64,000 nucleotides of DNA from an uncultured Aquimarina sp. (GTDB taxonomy: Bacteria > Bacteroidota > Bacteroidia > Flavobacteriales > Flavobacteriaceae): the NCBI GenBank assembly GCA_947497175.1, contig CANMFM010000001.1:186001-250000 (forward strand), read 5' to 3'. Under the pieces are notes generated by a model. It searched no databases and was not told where the DNA came from. It saw only the letters and a list, made by a program, of their open reading frames with translations. This document shows, in pieces, positions 52,144 through 60,714 of the stretch. How positions within the stretch are numbered: position 1 is the stretch's first letter; each line of letters starts with the position of its first letter. A program made the position numbers and the translations under genes.

Positions 52144-53526
52144 TCAAGAAACATTTTGCATAGCTTCTTTAATTCCATCAAGCATCCAGGGCATTAGTTC
52201 TGAAACGGTGGGATGTACCAATACGACCCTTCTGTAATTCTTACATTGAATACCGCTGTGCATAATTGCTGCAAACATATTGATAATTTCGTCACCATTG
52301 ATACCTAGAATGGAACCGCCCAGTATTAAATCGGTTTCTGCATCCACCAACAATTTAGCAAAGCCCTTGGTCTCTGCCATTTCTTTTGCTCGCCCTATTT
52401 TACTGAGCGGGTAGGTAGCCTTCAATACTTTTTTACCTGAGGCCAAAGCTTGCCTTTCGCTCATCCCAACCCTCCCCAAGGGTGGGTCTGTGAACAGACC
52501 GTAAATCGGGATGCGTTTTGAAATGGCACGTTCTCCACCAAAAAGAAAGTCTAAAACAATCTCAGCATCGTTTACCGAGGTATGGGTAAAAGCACCTTCG
52601 CCGTTTATATCACCCAATGCAAAGATACCATCAACACCGGTACGGCAATGATCATCTACCAGAATGTAGCCTCGTTCATTGGTTTTAATGGCTGTGTTTT
52701 CTAAGCCAATGGTATCGCTGTTGGGCAACCGACCTATTGCGATAAGCAAATCAGATCCTTTGATAGCTTGTTCTTTCCCATCCTTTTCAACAATAAGTTC
52801 TATTCCATCGTTGGTTTTGATAACCGCTTTCGCGGAAGCGCCAAAAACAATATTAATACCTTCATCCTGTAATATATCCTTGATGCCCTCGGCGACATCT
52901 TTATCTTCGCGCGGCATTAATTGATCCGCACGTTGTACTACGGTTACCCTACTACCAAACCGTCTATAGATTTGTGCGTATTCTGCACCAATATAACCTC
53001 CCCCCAATATAATAAGGTGCTCCGGCAAGGCAGGCTTATCCAGCATTTTAGCACTATCCATCCAATCTACGGAATCAATACCATCTATTTTCGGGATTCT
53101 TGGTCGGGTTCCCGTGTTGATATAGATGTGCTTTCCAGTTATTTGTTCATCACCTACAGATAGCACCTTATTTTCAACAAATACACCCTTGGTGTCATAA
53201 AAATCAATATTATCTGTGGTTTTCAGCCACTTTTTCATTCCATTGCTGTTCCCGTTACGGATGCTGTTCATTCGTTCACGGATTACATCATAATCCACTT
53301 TAATCTCACCGGTTTCAAAACCAAATTCGTTTCCTCTTCGGGCCAAATGCAATGCCCTGGCGCTAGCCACTAAGGTTTTTGTAGGAGTGCATCCATAGTT
53401 GACACAACTACCACCTACTTTTGCTTTTTCTATGACTGCGATGCTATCTCCTGTTGATATTAATCTTCCGAGCAATGTACCCGTGGCTTGGCCTGTGCCT
53501 AAAATAATATGGTCATATGTTTTCAT
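52144..53526 (-). CDS. Class I pyridine nucleotide-disulfide oxidoreductase, RclA/MerA-like
   Basis: 460 residues. FAD-binding GTGQATGTLLGRL, redox motif GGSCVNYGCTPTK, NAD(P) motif GGGYIGAEYAQIYRRFGSR, FAD motif GIFALGDINGEG, and the C-terminal catalytic dyad LVHPTVSELMPWM. The C-V-N-Y-G-C spacing fits the group often labelled mercuric reductase, but it lacks the N-terminal MerA metal domain and a C-terminal Cys pair, so mercury reduction is unlikely. It resembles RclA, a flavoprotein that reduces Cu(II) and protects against hypochlorite. No signal peptide. Confidence 0.88.
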   Translation of the reverse strand: MKTYDHIILGTGQATGTLLGRLISTGDSIAVIEKAKVGGSCVNYGCTPTKTLVASARALHLARRGNEFGFETGEIKVDYDVIRERMNSIRNGNSNGMKKWLKTTDNIDFYDTKGVFVENKVLSVGDEQITGKHIYINTGTRPRIPKIDGIDSVDWMDSAKMLDKPALPEHLIILGGGYIGAEYAQIYRRFGSRVTVVQRADQLMPREDKDVAEGIKDILQDEGINIVFGASAKAVIKTNDGIELIVEKDGKEQAIKGSDLLIAIGRLPNSDTIGLENTAIKTNERGYILVDDHCRTGVDGIFALGDINGEGAFTHTSVNDAEIVLDFLFGGERAISKRIPIYGLFTDPPLGRVGMSERQALASGKKVLKATYPLSKIGRAKEMAETKGFAKLLVDAETDLILGGSILGINGDEIINMFAAIMHSGIQCKNYRRVVLVHPTVSELMPWMLDGIKEAMQNVS

Positions 53527-53858
53527 AACGTGTTTGGTTTTTTGAACAGTCTTCTAATTAGGTTATCGCTCTCAGAAACACCTCAAAATACGAATTCTTT
53601 TTTAACGCATTATGTCAATATTGAAGAATTAATAGCATCAAAATCCAATTCGGGAACTACATATAATTCGATAAGAAAAAAAGGGATATACCATAGCCCC
53701 TATTTATGCCGCATCTTTATAGTGTAATTAAAGGTCATTCCCGATCTAATGCAACCGAGAAAGACCTTTTCGATACTCAAGTTCTGAATTTTAGGTTTGG
53801 CTAATTTTGAATATATATTGGACCAGATGGTGGTTTTAAAAATAATGGTTATGTCACT
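53527..53858. other. Non-coding stretch with no recognisable gene
   Basis: AT-rich spacer upstream of the flavoprotein and before the peptidase remnant. KDLFDTQVLNFRFG (plus strand, near 53760) might be a further scrap of the peptidase that follows; otherwise I see nothing. Confidence 0.5.
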
Positions 53859-54134
53859 TTGAAAGGTGAATATGAGATACTGCCTATGATAACCCAAAAA
53901 GAACGTCAAAGTGCATTTGACCGTAAAACAACACAAGATGAACATAATATGCATTTAGTTGGATTGACTTACGATAGCAGTGGTAAGAAATTTTATATAC
54001 TTAAAAACACCTGGGGGAACAATTTTGGAGTAGATGGACTATGGTATTTATCAGAAAATTATTTTAGACTGAGAACTATTTCGGTTACGGTTCACAGAGA
54101 CGGTATTTATGGACCGAAAACAATTTCAAATTAG
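53859..54134 (+). pseudogene. C-terminal fragment of a C1-type peptidase (bleomycin hydrolase/PepC-like)
   Basis: About 90 residues of the family end: DEHNMHLVGLTYDSSGKKFY, then ILKNTWGNNFGVDGLWYLSE and NYFRLRTISVTVHRDG. These hold the catalytic His (H-L-V-G) and Asn (N-T-W-G). The first two-thirds with the nucleophilic Cys are missing and no signal peptide precedes it, so it is a dead remnant. It lies about 340 bases from tRNA-Leu. Confidence 0.75.
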
Positions 54135-54436
54135 AAAATGGGTTTTAAGTTTTTAAAAAGAGATTAGCATATTAAGACAAATGAGAAAGGGTGGTTAGCA
54201 AAGAGAAAACTATAATTGTTTTCATACTCTTAGTTTTTCTTAACTACAGCTTTGCTATAGGCTTCACCCAAAATCTTGAAAAAGACTTTAGCAATATCAG
54301 GTCTTGTTCTCGGTGTTTGATGGACAATACTTCAATATATTATTTTAAAGCATAATACAGCTGGTAGTATTAGCCGACTGGGCATTGATGAAATATTAAA
54401 AATATCAAATGTTGTACCTATATTGTACCCTAACAA
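54135..54436. other. Non-coding stretch before tRNA-Leu
   Basis: About 300 AT-rich bases. I looked for an integrase scrap or att-type repeat of the tRNA end and saw neither. A few short frames here carry no recognisable signature. Confidence 0.5.
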
Positions 54437-54464
54437 AAAACCCAACTCGTTAAAGTTGGGTTTT
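54437..54464 (-). terminator. Hairpin terminator downstream of tRNA-Leu
   Basis: AAAACCCAAC and GTTGGGTTTT are perfect arms around eight bases, symmetrical enough to work from both sides. It begins ten bases after the tRNA 3' end in the direction of tRNA transcription. Confidence 0.8.
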
Positions 54465-54473
54465 CTTAAGCTG

Positions 54474-54555
54474 TGCGGGCGGAGAGACTCGAACTCTCAC
54501 ACCTCGCGGCACTAGATCCTAAGTCTAGCGTGTCTACCAATTCCACCACGCCCGC
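54474..54555 (-). tRNA. tRNA-Leu (anticodon TAG)
   Basis: 82 bases. The acceptor stem GCGGGCG/CGCCCGC pairs fully; the D-arm contains TGGTAGAC, the anticodon loop reads CTTAGGA (anticodon TAG, codon CTA), the long variable arm between CTAGTGCCGCGAGG and the T-loop GAGTTCGAGTC is typical of class II tRNAs. No CCA is encoded, so it is added after transcription. Confidence 0.96.
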
Positions 54556-54619
54556 ATTTTACATTTTGTACCACTTAGGACGTAGTACAAAAACACTCAC
54601 TTTTATTAGTAAGCGGGTG

Positions 54620-54627
54620 CAAATATA
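54620..54627 (-). promoter_or_regulatory. -7 element of the tRNA-Leu promoter
   Basis: TATATTTG on the minus strand, an exact TAnnTTTG, about 65 bases upstream of the tRNA 5' end. A TTG lies ~22 bases further upstream, consistent with the -33 element. Confidence 0.55.
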
Positions 54628-54707
54628 AACAATACTTTTAAAATAAAAACAACCTTCTTAAAAAATATAAACTTTTAGTACTTTTAAGCCTAAATTAACT
54701 CAGATTT

Positions 54708-56102
54708 ATGCAAAATATAAATACTTACGTTCAGGAGCACAAAGACCGATTTATAAACGAGCTTATTGAGCTACTTAAAATTCCATCGGTTAGTGCTGAT
54801 ACAGCCTATAAAGATGATGTAATTAAAACCGCCGGAGAGATTCAAAAAAGTCTATTAACTGCTGGTTGTGATCATGTAGAGCTATGCGAAACACCTGGAT
54901 ATCCCATAGTCTACGGAGAAAAAATTATTGATAAAAACCTTCCTACGGTATTAGTTTATGGGCATTATGATGTGCAACCACCAGATCCAATTGATCTTTG
55001 GGACAGTCCACCCTTTGAACCTGTAATCAAAAAAACTGAGATTCATCCCGAAGGAGCAATTTTTGCAAGAGGATCATGTGACGATAAGGGTCAGATGTAT
55101 ATGCATGTGAAGGCATTAGAGATTATGACCAAAACCGGACAACTGCCTTGTAATGTAAAATTTATGATCGAAGGTGAAGAAGAAGTCGGAAGTAAAAGTC
55201 TAAGTTGGTTTGTAGAGCGTAATCAAGATAAATTAGCCAATGATGTAATTTTGATAAGTGATACCGGTATGATTGCCAAAGATGTTCCATCAATTACTAC
55301 AGGCTTACGAGGACTCAGTTATGTCGAGGTTGAGGTTACAGGACCAAACAGAGACCTACATAGTGGACTTTATGGAGGTGCGGTGGCAAATCCAATTAAT
55401 ATTTTAACAAAAATGATAGCTTCGCTTCATGATGAAAATAATCATATCACCATTCCTGGATTTTATGATAAAGTGGAGAATTTGTCTGATGAAGAAAGAG
55501 CAGAAATGGCCAAAGTACCTTTTTCTTTAGACAGATATAAAAAAGCACTCGATATTAATGCTGTATATGGTGAAGAAGGATATACGACCAATGAGCGTAA
55601 TTCAATTCGACCTACGTTAGATGTAAACGGAATATGGGGCGGGTATACAGGAGAAGGAGCAAAGACTGTTATTGCCAGTAAAGCTTATGCCAAGATATCA
55701 ATGCGCCTGGTACCCAATCAAGATTGGGAAGAAATTACAGAATTGTTCAAAACACATTTTGAAAACATAGCCCCGGAAGCGGTTACAGTAAAAGTAACAC
55801 CACATCATGGAGGGCAAGGATATGTGACTCCAATAAATAATATAGGGTATCAAGCTGCCAGCAAAGCATATCAGGATAGTTTCGGTAAAACCCCGATTCC
55901 GCAACGTAGCGGTGGTAGTATTCCTATAGTTTCTTTATTCGAAAAGGAATTGAAAAGCAAAACGATTCTAATGGGATTTGGTCTTGATAGTGATGCAATC
56001 CACTCACCTAATGAACATTTTGGAATCTGGAACTATCTAAAAGGTATAGAAACCATTCCATTATTCTATAAATATTTTGCAGAATTATCGAAGGCATATT
56101 AG
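54708..56102 (+). CDS. M20-family dipeptidase/deacetylase
   Basis: 464 residues with intact M20 metal and catalytic blocks: VLVYGHYDVQPPDPIDLWDS (His and Asp), GSCDDKGQMYMHVKA (bridging Asp), MIEGEEEVGSKSL (Glu-Glu), and GFGLDSDAIHSPNEHFGI (C-terminal His). The length and PPFEP-x-I pattern place it with carnosine-type dipeptidases and succinyl-diaminopimelate desuccinylase relatives, i.e. a cytoplasmic Zn-dependent exo-dipeptidase. It stands alone between tRNA-Leu and a strong terminator. Confidence 0.95.
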   Translation: MQNINTYVQEHKDRFINELIELLKIPSVSADTAYKDDVIKTAGEIQKSLLTAGCDHVELCETPGYPIVYGEKIIDKNLPTVLVYGHYDVQPPDPIDLWDSPPFEPVIKKTEIHPEGAIFARGSCDDKGQMYMHVKALEIMTKTGQLPCNVKFMIEGEEEVGSKSLSWFVERNQDKLANDVILISDTGMIAKDVPSITTGLRGLSYVEVEVTGPNRDLHSGLYGGAVANPINILTKMIASLHDENNHITIPGFYDKVENLSDEERAEMAKVPFSLDRYKKALDINAVYGEEGYTTNERNSIRPTLDVNGIWGGYTGEGAKTVIASKAYAKISMRLVPNQDWEEITELFKTHFENIAPEAVTVKVTPHHGGQGYVTPINNIGYQAASKAYQDSFGKTPIPQRSGGSIPIVSLFEKELKSKTILMGFGLDSDAIHSPNEHFGIWNYLKGIETIPLFYKYFAELSKAY

Positions 56103-56206
56103 CATTACTCTATCGTGTAGAAACTTTTAGACGATGCAGTTTGCTATTTCTCAATAGGCTCAAAATATCTCATGCCTAGGAATTTGATACTATCCCTAAC
56201 GCATTA

Positions 56207-56243
56207 GAAACCTCACTGGTCTTAACACCAGTGAGGTTTTTTT
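56207..56243 (+). terminator. Strong hairpin terminator after the dipeptidase
   Basis: AAACCTCACTGGT and ACCAGTGAGGTTT form a 13-bp stem with a six-base loop followed by a T-run. Textbook Rho-independent terminator. Confidence 0.92.
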
Positions 56244-56251
56244 ATAGAAAA

Positions 56252-56286
56252 TTTGTTTATTTAATTTTTTATTCTACATTTGTAGA
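56252..56286 (+). promoter_or_regulatory. BlaI-type operator overlapping the promoter of blaI/M56
   Basis: TTTG at 56252-56255, a 19-base spacer and TACATTTG at 56275-56282 form an exact Bacteroidota promoter. The -7 box is embedded in the palindrome TCTACATTTGTAGA (56273-56286) with the TACA-N2-TGTA core of BlaI/MecI sites, so a bound repressor would block it. Strong autoregulation signal. Confidence 0.85.
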
Positions 56287-56309
56287 GTTAATTCTAATTA
56301 AGTAGAGCA

Positions 56310-56681
56310 ATGCAATTGTCAAAAGCCGAAGAACAACTTATGAAATATCTCTGGAAACTAGAGAAAGGATTTATGAAAGATCTGCTAGACGCTTTTCCAG
56401 AACCAAAACCGGCTACAACAACAGTAGCAACATTGCTTAAAAGAATGAAGGATAAGGGTTTTGTAGATTATACATTGTATGGCAAATCAAGAGAATATTA
56501 TCCTTTGGTAAAAAAGACAGACTATTTCTCAAAGCACGTTAATGGGTTGATTAAGAATTTTTTTAATGATTCTGCCTCACAGTTTGCTTCGTTTTTTACT
56601 TCTGAGACCAATATGTCAACTTCAGAATTAGAGGAACTAAAAAAGATAGTAGATCAACAAATTAAAAAACAAACGAAATGA
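56310..56681 (+). CDS. BlaI/MecI/CopY-family repressor
   Basis: 123 residues: winged helix at residues ~1-75 (LSKAEEQLMKYLWKLEKGF, then TTTVATLLKRMKDKGFVDYT) and a C-terminal dimerisation helix. The typical Asn-Phe cleavage site of Staphylococcus BlaI is not obvious. It overlaps the metalloprotease gene by four bases (ATGA), the normal BlaI-BlaR arrangement. It likely represses its own operon through the palindrome at 56273-56286 and is inactivated when the membrane protease is triggered. Confidence 0.95.
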   Translation: MQLSKAEEQLMKYLWKLEKGFMKDLLDAFPEPKPATTTVATLLKRMKDKGFVDYTLYGKSREYYPLVKKTDYFSKHVNGLIKNFFNDSASQFASFFTSETNMSTSELEELKKIVDQQIKKQTK

Positions 56682-58573
56682 TAGCGTATTTAATAAAATC
56701 ATCACTTTGTATGTTGCTCTTATGGGGGTTTTATGTGTTGTTTTTAGAACGTGAGAATATGCATTATACTAAACGATTTTATCTGATTTTCAGTGTGGTT
56801 TTTGCTCTTTCGATCCCGTTAATTACATTTACATATACCACTGATATTCAATTAGAAAAACAAATAACACAAGAGCCTTCCGTTACAACAATAATGGCAC
56901 AAAACGAAGCTCCCATGATAGAATCATCGATAGATTATGTTGGTATTCTATTGTGTAGTATGTATAGTGTCGGGATATTTATTTTTGGATTTAGGTTTAT
57001 TAAAAACCTTCATAACCTCACCAAGAAAATTCGAAATAATGAACGACTAAAAGAGCCTTCTCATGTTAATGTTCTGGTAGATGACACTATCGTTCCTTAT
57101 ACTTTCTTGCGATACATTTTTTTATCAAAAAAAGAATATCAAGATCAAAATATACCTGAAGAGGTATTGCTTCATGAAAAAACACATGTTGCTCAAAAAC
57201 ATACCTTAGATATACTATTTATAGAGATGTTACAAGTGATTTTTTGGTTCAATCCTTTGCTATTTTGGATTAAAAAATCTATTAAATTAAATCATGAGTT
57301 TTTAGCTGATCAAAAAGTGCTTAAACGGCAGTATTCATTACAAACTTACATGAACCTGCTCGTTACCTATCCAAACAACTCTAATCAAGTTGAGTTAGCG
57401 AGTCCAATTAATTATTCATTAACTAAAAAACGAATCGTTATGATGTCAAAACAATTTTCTAAAACAAGAGCAGCAGCTAGGTTGCTGCTGCTTTTACCTA
57501 TTTTACTTGGATGTATGCTATTGTTTAATAATAAAATTATAGCGCAACAAAAAAATGTAAACTATACAAAAACCATTCAAAATACAGATCCTAATAAAAA
57601 AATAAGAATTCGCGTTAAAAATGAGCAAATTACGGTTAATGGTACCGCAACAAAGTTGGATAATTTTTCGAAAACCATTGATGCAGAGACAAAGCAGTGG
57701 AAGGATAACGAACTTACCGAGTTTCAGTTTGATGTACAAATAATGAACTCAAATGATGTATTCATTCAAAAACTAAATGACGAATATAGAAAATCGAGAT
57801 TATACGGCGCTAATCCAGACGGACATGATCTGATTCCGCCAGCACCACCAAAACCAGAAATTCCAAATGTAAAAATAGGGGGTATTCCATCTCCACCATC
57901 GATATCAAAAACAATAAATACGGATAAGAACCTACTTGCACCACCGGCTCCTCCAAAAGTACCATCTCCTCCTGTGCATCCTGATATAGACGTAGAAATT
58001 GATGACAATGAAAATGATATCGAAGGAGCTATAGAAGCAGCAGAACAGGCAAGGGTAGAAGCAGCGGTAGAAAGGGAGTATGCACTTGCAAATATGATGG
58101 AAGTTGAAATGCATGCTCAAGAAGCTGCAGAAATTGCCAGGAAAAGTGCGGTGATACATGCCAATCAAGCCAGAGAGCAAGCCGAAAAGGCTAGAGCTAT
58201 TGCTATAGAAGCTGCACATAGGGCAGCTGATCAATCTCATAGACAAAGAGATCTGGCCATGAGGCACGCAGAAATGTCTAGACTAGAGGCAGAGAACGTA
58301 AGAGAAATGGCGATTCGCGAAGCCAGAATTGCCAAAGAAAGAATACTACACGAAAGGGATAAGTTGCATGAAGAGGCAAGAGCTGCTGCAGAAAAAGCCA
58401 GAAGGCATGCAGAGAAAGCTAGAAAAGAAGCTATGGAAGAAGCCAAAAAAGTGCGAAAGGAAGCTCGTAAAATTGCTGACGCTGCCAGAAAAGAAGCCCG
58501 TAAAGAAATAGAAAAAGCCAGAAAAGAACGCGAAAAGGAAAGAAAGAAAGCAGAAAAAGAAAGGGATAGATAA
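56678..58573 (+). CDS. M56-family membrane metalloprotease (BlaR1-like) with long charged C-terminal region
   Basis: 631 residues. Four membrane helices in the first ~280 residues, with the zinc motif EEVLLHEKTHVAQKHTL (HExxH) in the cytoplasmic loop. Then a periplasmic region with a Pro-rich part (PPAPPKPEIPNVKI, LLAPPAPPKVPSPP) and, from residue ~470, a very long Ala/Glu/Lys/Arg helix of repeated AEKAR/EARKxA units. No penicillin-binding domain, so it does not sense beta-lactams like BlaR1. Signal unknown; the coiled coil could sense envelope or peptidoglycan stress. Confidence 0.93.
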   Translation: MIAYLIKSSLCMLLLWGFYVLFLERENMHYTKRFYLIFSVVFALSIPLITFTYTTDIQLEKQITQEPSVTTIMAQNEAPMIESSIDYVGILLCSMYSVGIFIFGFRFIKNLHNLTKKIRNNERLKEPSHVNVLVDDTIVPYTFLRYIFLSKKEYQDQNIPEEVLLHEKTHVAQKHTLDILFIEMLQVIFWFNPLLFWIKKSIKLNHEFLADQKVLKRQYSLQTYMNLLVTYPNNSNQVELASPINYSLTKKRIVMMSKQFSKTRAAARLLLLLPILLGCMLLFNNKIIAQQKNVNYTKTIQNTDPNKKIRIRVKNEQITVNGTATKLDNFSKTIDAETKQWKDNELTEFQFDVQIMNSNDVFIQKLNDEYRKSRLYGANPDGHDLIPPAPPKPEIPNVKIGGIPSPPSISKTINTDKNLLAPPAPPKVPSPPVHPDIDVEIDDNENDIEGAIEAAEQARVEAAVEREYALANMMEVEMHAQEAAEIARKSAVIHANQAREQAEKARAIAIEAAHRAADQSHRQRDLAMRHAEMSRLEAENVREMAIREARIAKERILHERDKLHEEARAAAEKARRHAEKARKEAMEEAKKVRKEARKIADAARKEARKEIEKARKEREKERKKAEKERDR

Positions 58574-58600
58574 TCTCTTCTTATAGATCTTTATATCAAG

Positions 58601-58624
58601 AAACTCCTGTAAGGGAGTTTTTTT
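58601..58624 (+). terminator. Terminator after the M56 gene
   Basis: AAACTCC and GGGAGTTT pair around TGTAA and are followed by a T-run, 28 bases after the stop codon. Confidence 0.85.
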
Positions 58625-58686
58625 ATGCAACATTTTATTGTAAATCAGCGTTATAGGTCTATTGTCAATCAAAACCCTTAGATGAA

Positions 58687-59787
58687 ATGTTAAAACGTTT
58701 TTTTATTCTATGCTCAGGAGCAGATGCCGATATTCTGGCTGATAGTTCTAGTAGTGAACAAAACAAATATGTGGGTATCGGAGCCACAGTGTTTTTTACT
58801 GCAGTAATGGCTTTTATTGCAGCAACCTATGCCTTATACACCGTGTTTGATACGTATATTACTGCAATTTTCTTCGGATTGATCTGGGGAGCATTAATCT
58901 TTAATTTGGATCGTTTCATAGTATCTACAATCAAGAAAAAGGACAGTTTTATAGATGAATTTTTACAAGCTTCACCGCGAATTATTTTAGCCATTATTAT
59001 TGCGGTAGTAATTTCAAAACCTTTAGAATTAAAAATCTTTGAAAAAGAAATTGATCGTGTATTGCTCGAACAAAAAAATGATTTCACACTAGCAAATAAA
59101 GAACAGATTGCTACCCAGTTTACTCCTGTGATAACCGGGATAGATTCAGAAATTGAATCCCTAAAAAAAGAGGTTGCAGATAAAGAATCTGAAGTTAATG
59201 ATTTATATGAAACATACATTGCTGAAGCCGAAGGTCGAAAAGGAACAGAGCTTATAGGAAAAGGTCCTGTTTATAAAGAAAAACGTGAGAAACATGATGT
59301 AGCGTTATCAGAATTAGCAGAGCTGAAAAAGGTAAATGCTGATAAAGTTATTGGTCTAGAAGCACAAAAGGCAGAATTAGCTTTACAATACGAAGAGCAG
59401 GTGAGTACATCGCAACCAATAATAGACAATTTTGATGGATTAATGGCAAGAGTTAATGCTTTGGATGAACTACCGTGGCTTCCTTCGTTTTTCATATTTT
59501 TATTATTCTTAGCAATCGAAACCTCTCCGATTTTTGCAAAATTACTTGCTCCCAAAGGTGAGTATGATTATAAATTAGAAGATATTGAAGGAGAAGTAAA
59601 AAATTGGGTAACTCAAAAAGAAAAACAGCGTAGCATATTATTAGAAACCGATCATACCATCAACGATAGAGTTTATGGCGACCTTACCGAAGAAGAAGAA
59701 TTATATGCCTATAAAAAGAAAATTGCTCGTGAGATGATGAAAAAGCAACAAGATGCTTTTTATAAGCGTCAGACCGGGATTTTATAA
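58687..59787 (+). CDS. DUF4407-family membrane protein
   Basis: 366 residues. Two N-terminal helix pairs (TVFFTAVMAFIAATYALYTV, then LNLDRFIVSTIKKKDSFIDE after TM2), a long coiled coil (~residues 140-250, KKEVADKESEVNDLYETYIA) and a C-terminal helix WLPSFFIFLLFLAIETSPIF. The NLDRF motif after the second helix is the family mark. DUF4407 proteins are inner-membrane proteins of unknown function, widespread in Bacteroidota. It follows the M56 unit but behind a terminator, so it may be separately transcribed. It converges with the DUF6261 gene. Confidence 0.92.
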   Translation: MLKRFFILCSGADADILADSSSSEQNKYVGIGATVFFTAVMAFIAATYALYTVFDTYITAIFFGLIWGALIFNLDRFIVSTIKKKDSFIDEFLQASPRIILAIIIAVVISKPLELKIFEKEIDRVLLEQKNDFTLANKEQIATQFTPVITGIDSEIESLKKEVADKESEVNDLYETYIAEAEGRKGTELIGKGPVYKEKREKHDVALSELAELKKVNADKVIGLEAQKAELALQYEEQVSTSQPIIDNFDGLMARVNALDELPWLPSFFIFLLFLAIETSPIFAKLLAPKGEYDYKLEDIEGEVKNWVTQKEKQRSILLETDHTINDRVYGDLTEEEELYAYKKKIAREMMKKQQDAFYKRQTGIL

Positions 59788-59811
59788 TTTGTCATGTTAG
59801 AAAAAGAATAA

Positions 59812-59840
59812 ACCTCACAGGTCTTTAAGACCTGTGAGGT
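59812..59840. terminator. Bidirectional hairpin between convergent genes
   Basis: ACCTCACAGGTCTT and AAGACCTGTGAGGT are perfect 14-bp arms around one T, in the 75-base gap between convergent genes. No long T-run, but the symmetry fits a shared two-way terminator. Confidence 0.75.
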
Positions 59841-59862
59841 CTAATAACATCAATATTAAATT

Positions 59863-60612
59863 TTAATTTAAAGGTATACCATTATCCTGGGTATCCTTCT
59901 CTTCCTGATTATTATTTCTTCGTGTATTGATAATTTGCTGATATCTTTTTGCTAATGTTGTTAATTCTTTAGTAAGAATTTCAAAAGTACTTGTTTCATC
60001 TAATTCAATAAAGGCTTTAATACGTTTGTATAGCGTTTTGTATACCTTGAGAGCTCTTGGTTTTAAAACTGTAAAAGAAAGTTTTTGGGTAGCACTTTCT
60101 ACAGTGATACGCTCTTGGTATTTAGTTCTAAAAGCATCATTAGTATTTTTAAGAATCGTAGCCCAATCGATCATTTCTATAGTTTTTAATGCTTCGATAA
60201 GTTTAGGTTGAGTTTCATAATCTTCAGCAATGTTAACCAATACAGTGCTTTCTGCTTCATAATTTAGTCTTGCGATACCACCTCCGTAGGAATTTATATG
60301 CGTTAACAACACTTGTCCTGCAGCTTTTCTAGCAGTATCATGATGGTATGTATTCATTAAAAAACCATGTCGCAATCCGTTAATAGCATTGCCTCTTTGT
60401 ACATCTAAGTCTTTTAATTCTTGAGTAAACTCACTTTTACGATTATAGATTAACACATTATCTAATTGCGCTACTATACAAACAAGATTAGTAATCTGTG
60501 GTTTTATTTGAAATGCTTTAGGATGTTTTTGAAGGCAAATATCTTTGATGCCTCTGAGATATTCAATAGTTTCTTCTTTGTTAAGCTTAATTAAGTTGGT
60601 TGGTGATAACAT
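59863..60612 (-). CDS. DUF6261-family protein
   Basis: 249 residues, mainly helical, with a TRRNNNQEEKDTQDNGIPLN tail. Blocks such as LDVQRGNAINGLRHGFLMNT, ARKAAGQVLLTHINSYGGGI and YEAESTVLVNIAEDYETQPK fit DUF6261, a family common in Bacteroidota and found in strain-specific clusters. No signal peptide or membrane helix; function unknown. A clear -7 element precedes it (60639-60646) and a tandem repeat array lies further upstream. Confidence 0.82.
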   Translation of the reverse strand: MLSPTNLIKLNKEETIEYLRGIKDICLQKHPKAFQIKPQITNLVCIVAQLDNVLIYNRKSEFTQELKDLDVQRGNAINGLRHGFLMNTYHHDTARKAAGQVLLTHINSYGGGIARLNYEAESTVLVNIAEDYETQPKLIEALKTIEMIDWATILKNTNDAFRTKYQERITVESATQKLSFTVLKPRALKVYKTLYKRIKAFIELDETSTFEILTKELTTLAKRYQQIINTRRNNNQEEKDTQDNGIPLN

Positions 60613-60638
60613 ACGACTACTCAGAATAAGTTAAAGAG

Positions 60639-60646
60639 CAAATATA
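60639..60646 (-). promoter_or_regulatory. -7 element of the DUF6261 promoter
   Basis: TATATTTG on the minus strand, exact TAnnTTTG, 27 bases before the start codon of the gene at 60612. No strong -33 TTTG was seen at the ideal spacing. Confidence 0.55.
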
Positions 60647-60714
60647 TCAGGATTAAGGTAAAGCTTTAAGGGGGAAACACCCCTTTTTGTAAGATATTAA
60701 TAAATAGTTTTGCA

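Noticed and set aside
52144..53526. Mercuric reductase
   Set aside because: No N-terminal metal-binding domain and no C-terminal Cys pair; the C-V-N-Y-G-C redox motif alone is shared with non-mercury enzymes.
53527..54473. Prophage or integrase next to tRNA-Leu
   Set aside because: No integrase motif, no att-like repeat of the tRNA end and no phage gene was seen; only a peptidase scrap is present.
57766..58672. Minus-strand reading frames opposite the M56 gene
   Set aside because: They mirror the low-complexity AEKAR/EARK coding region and have no homology or start signals.
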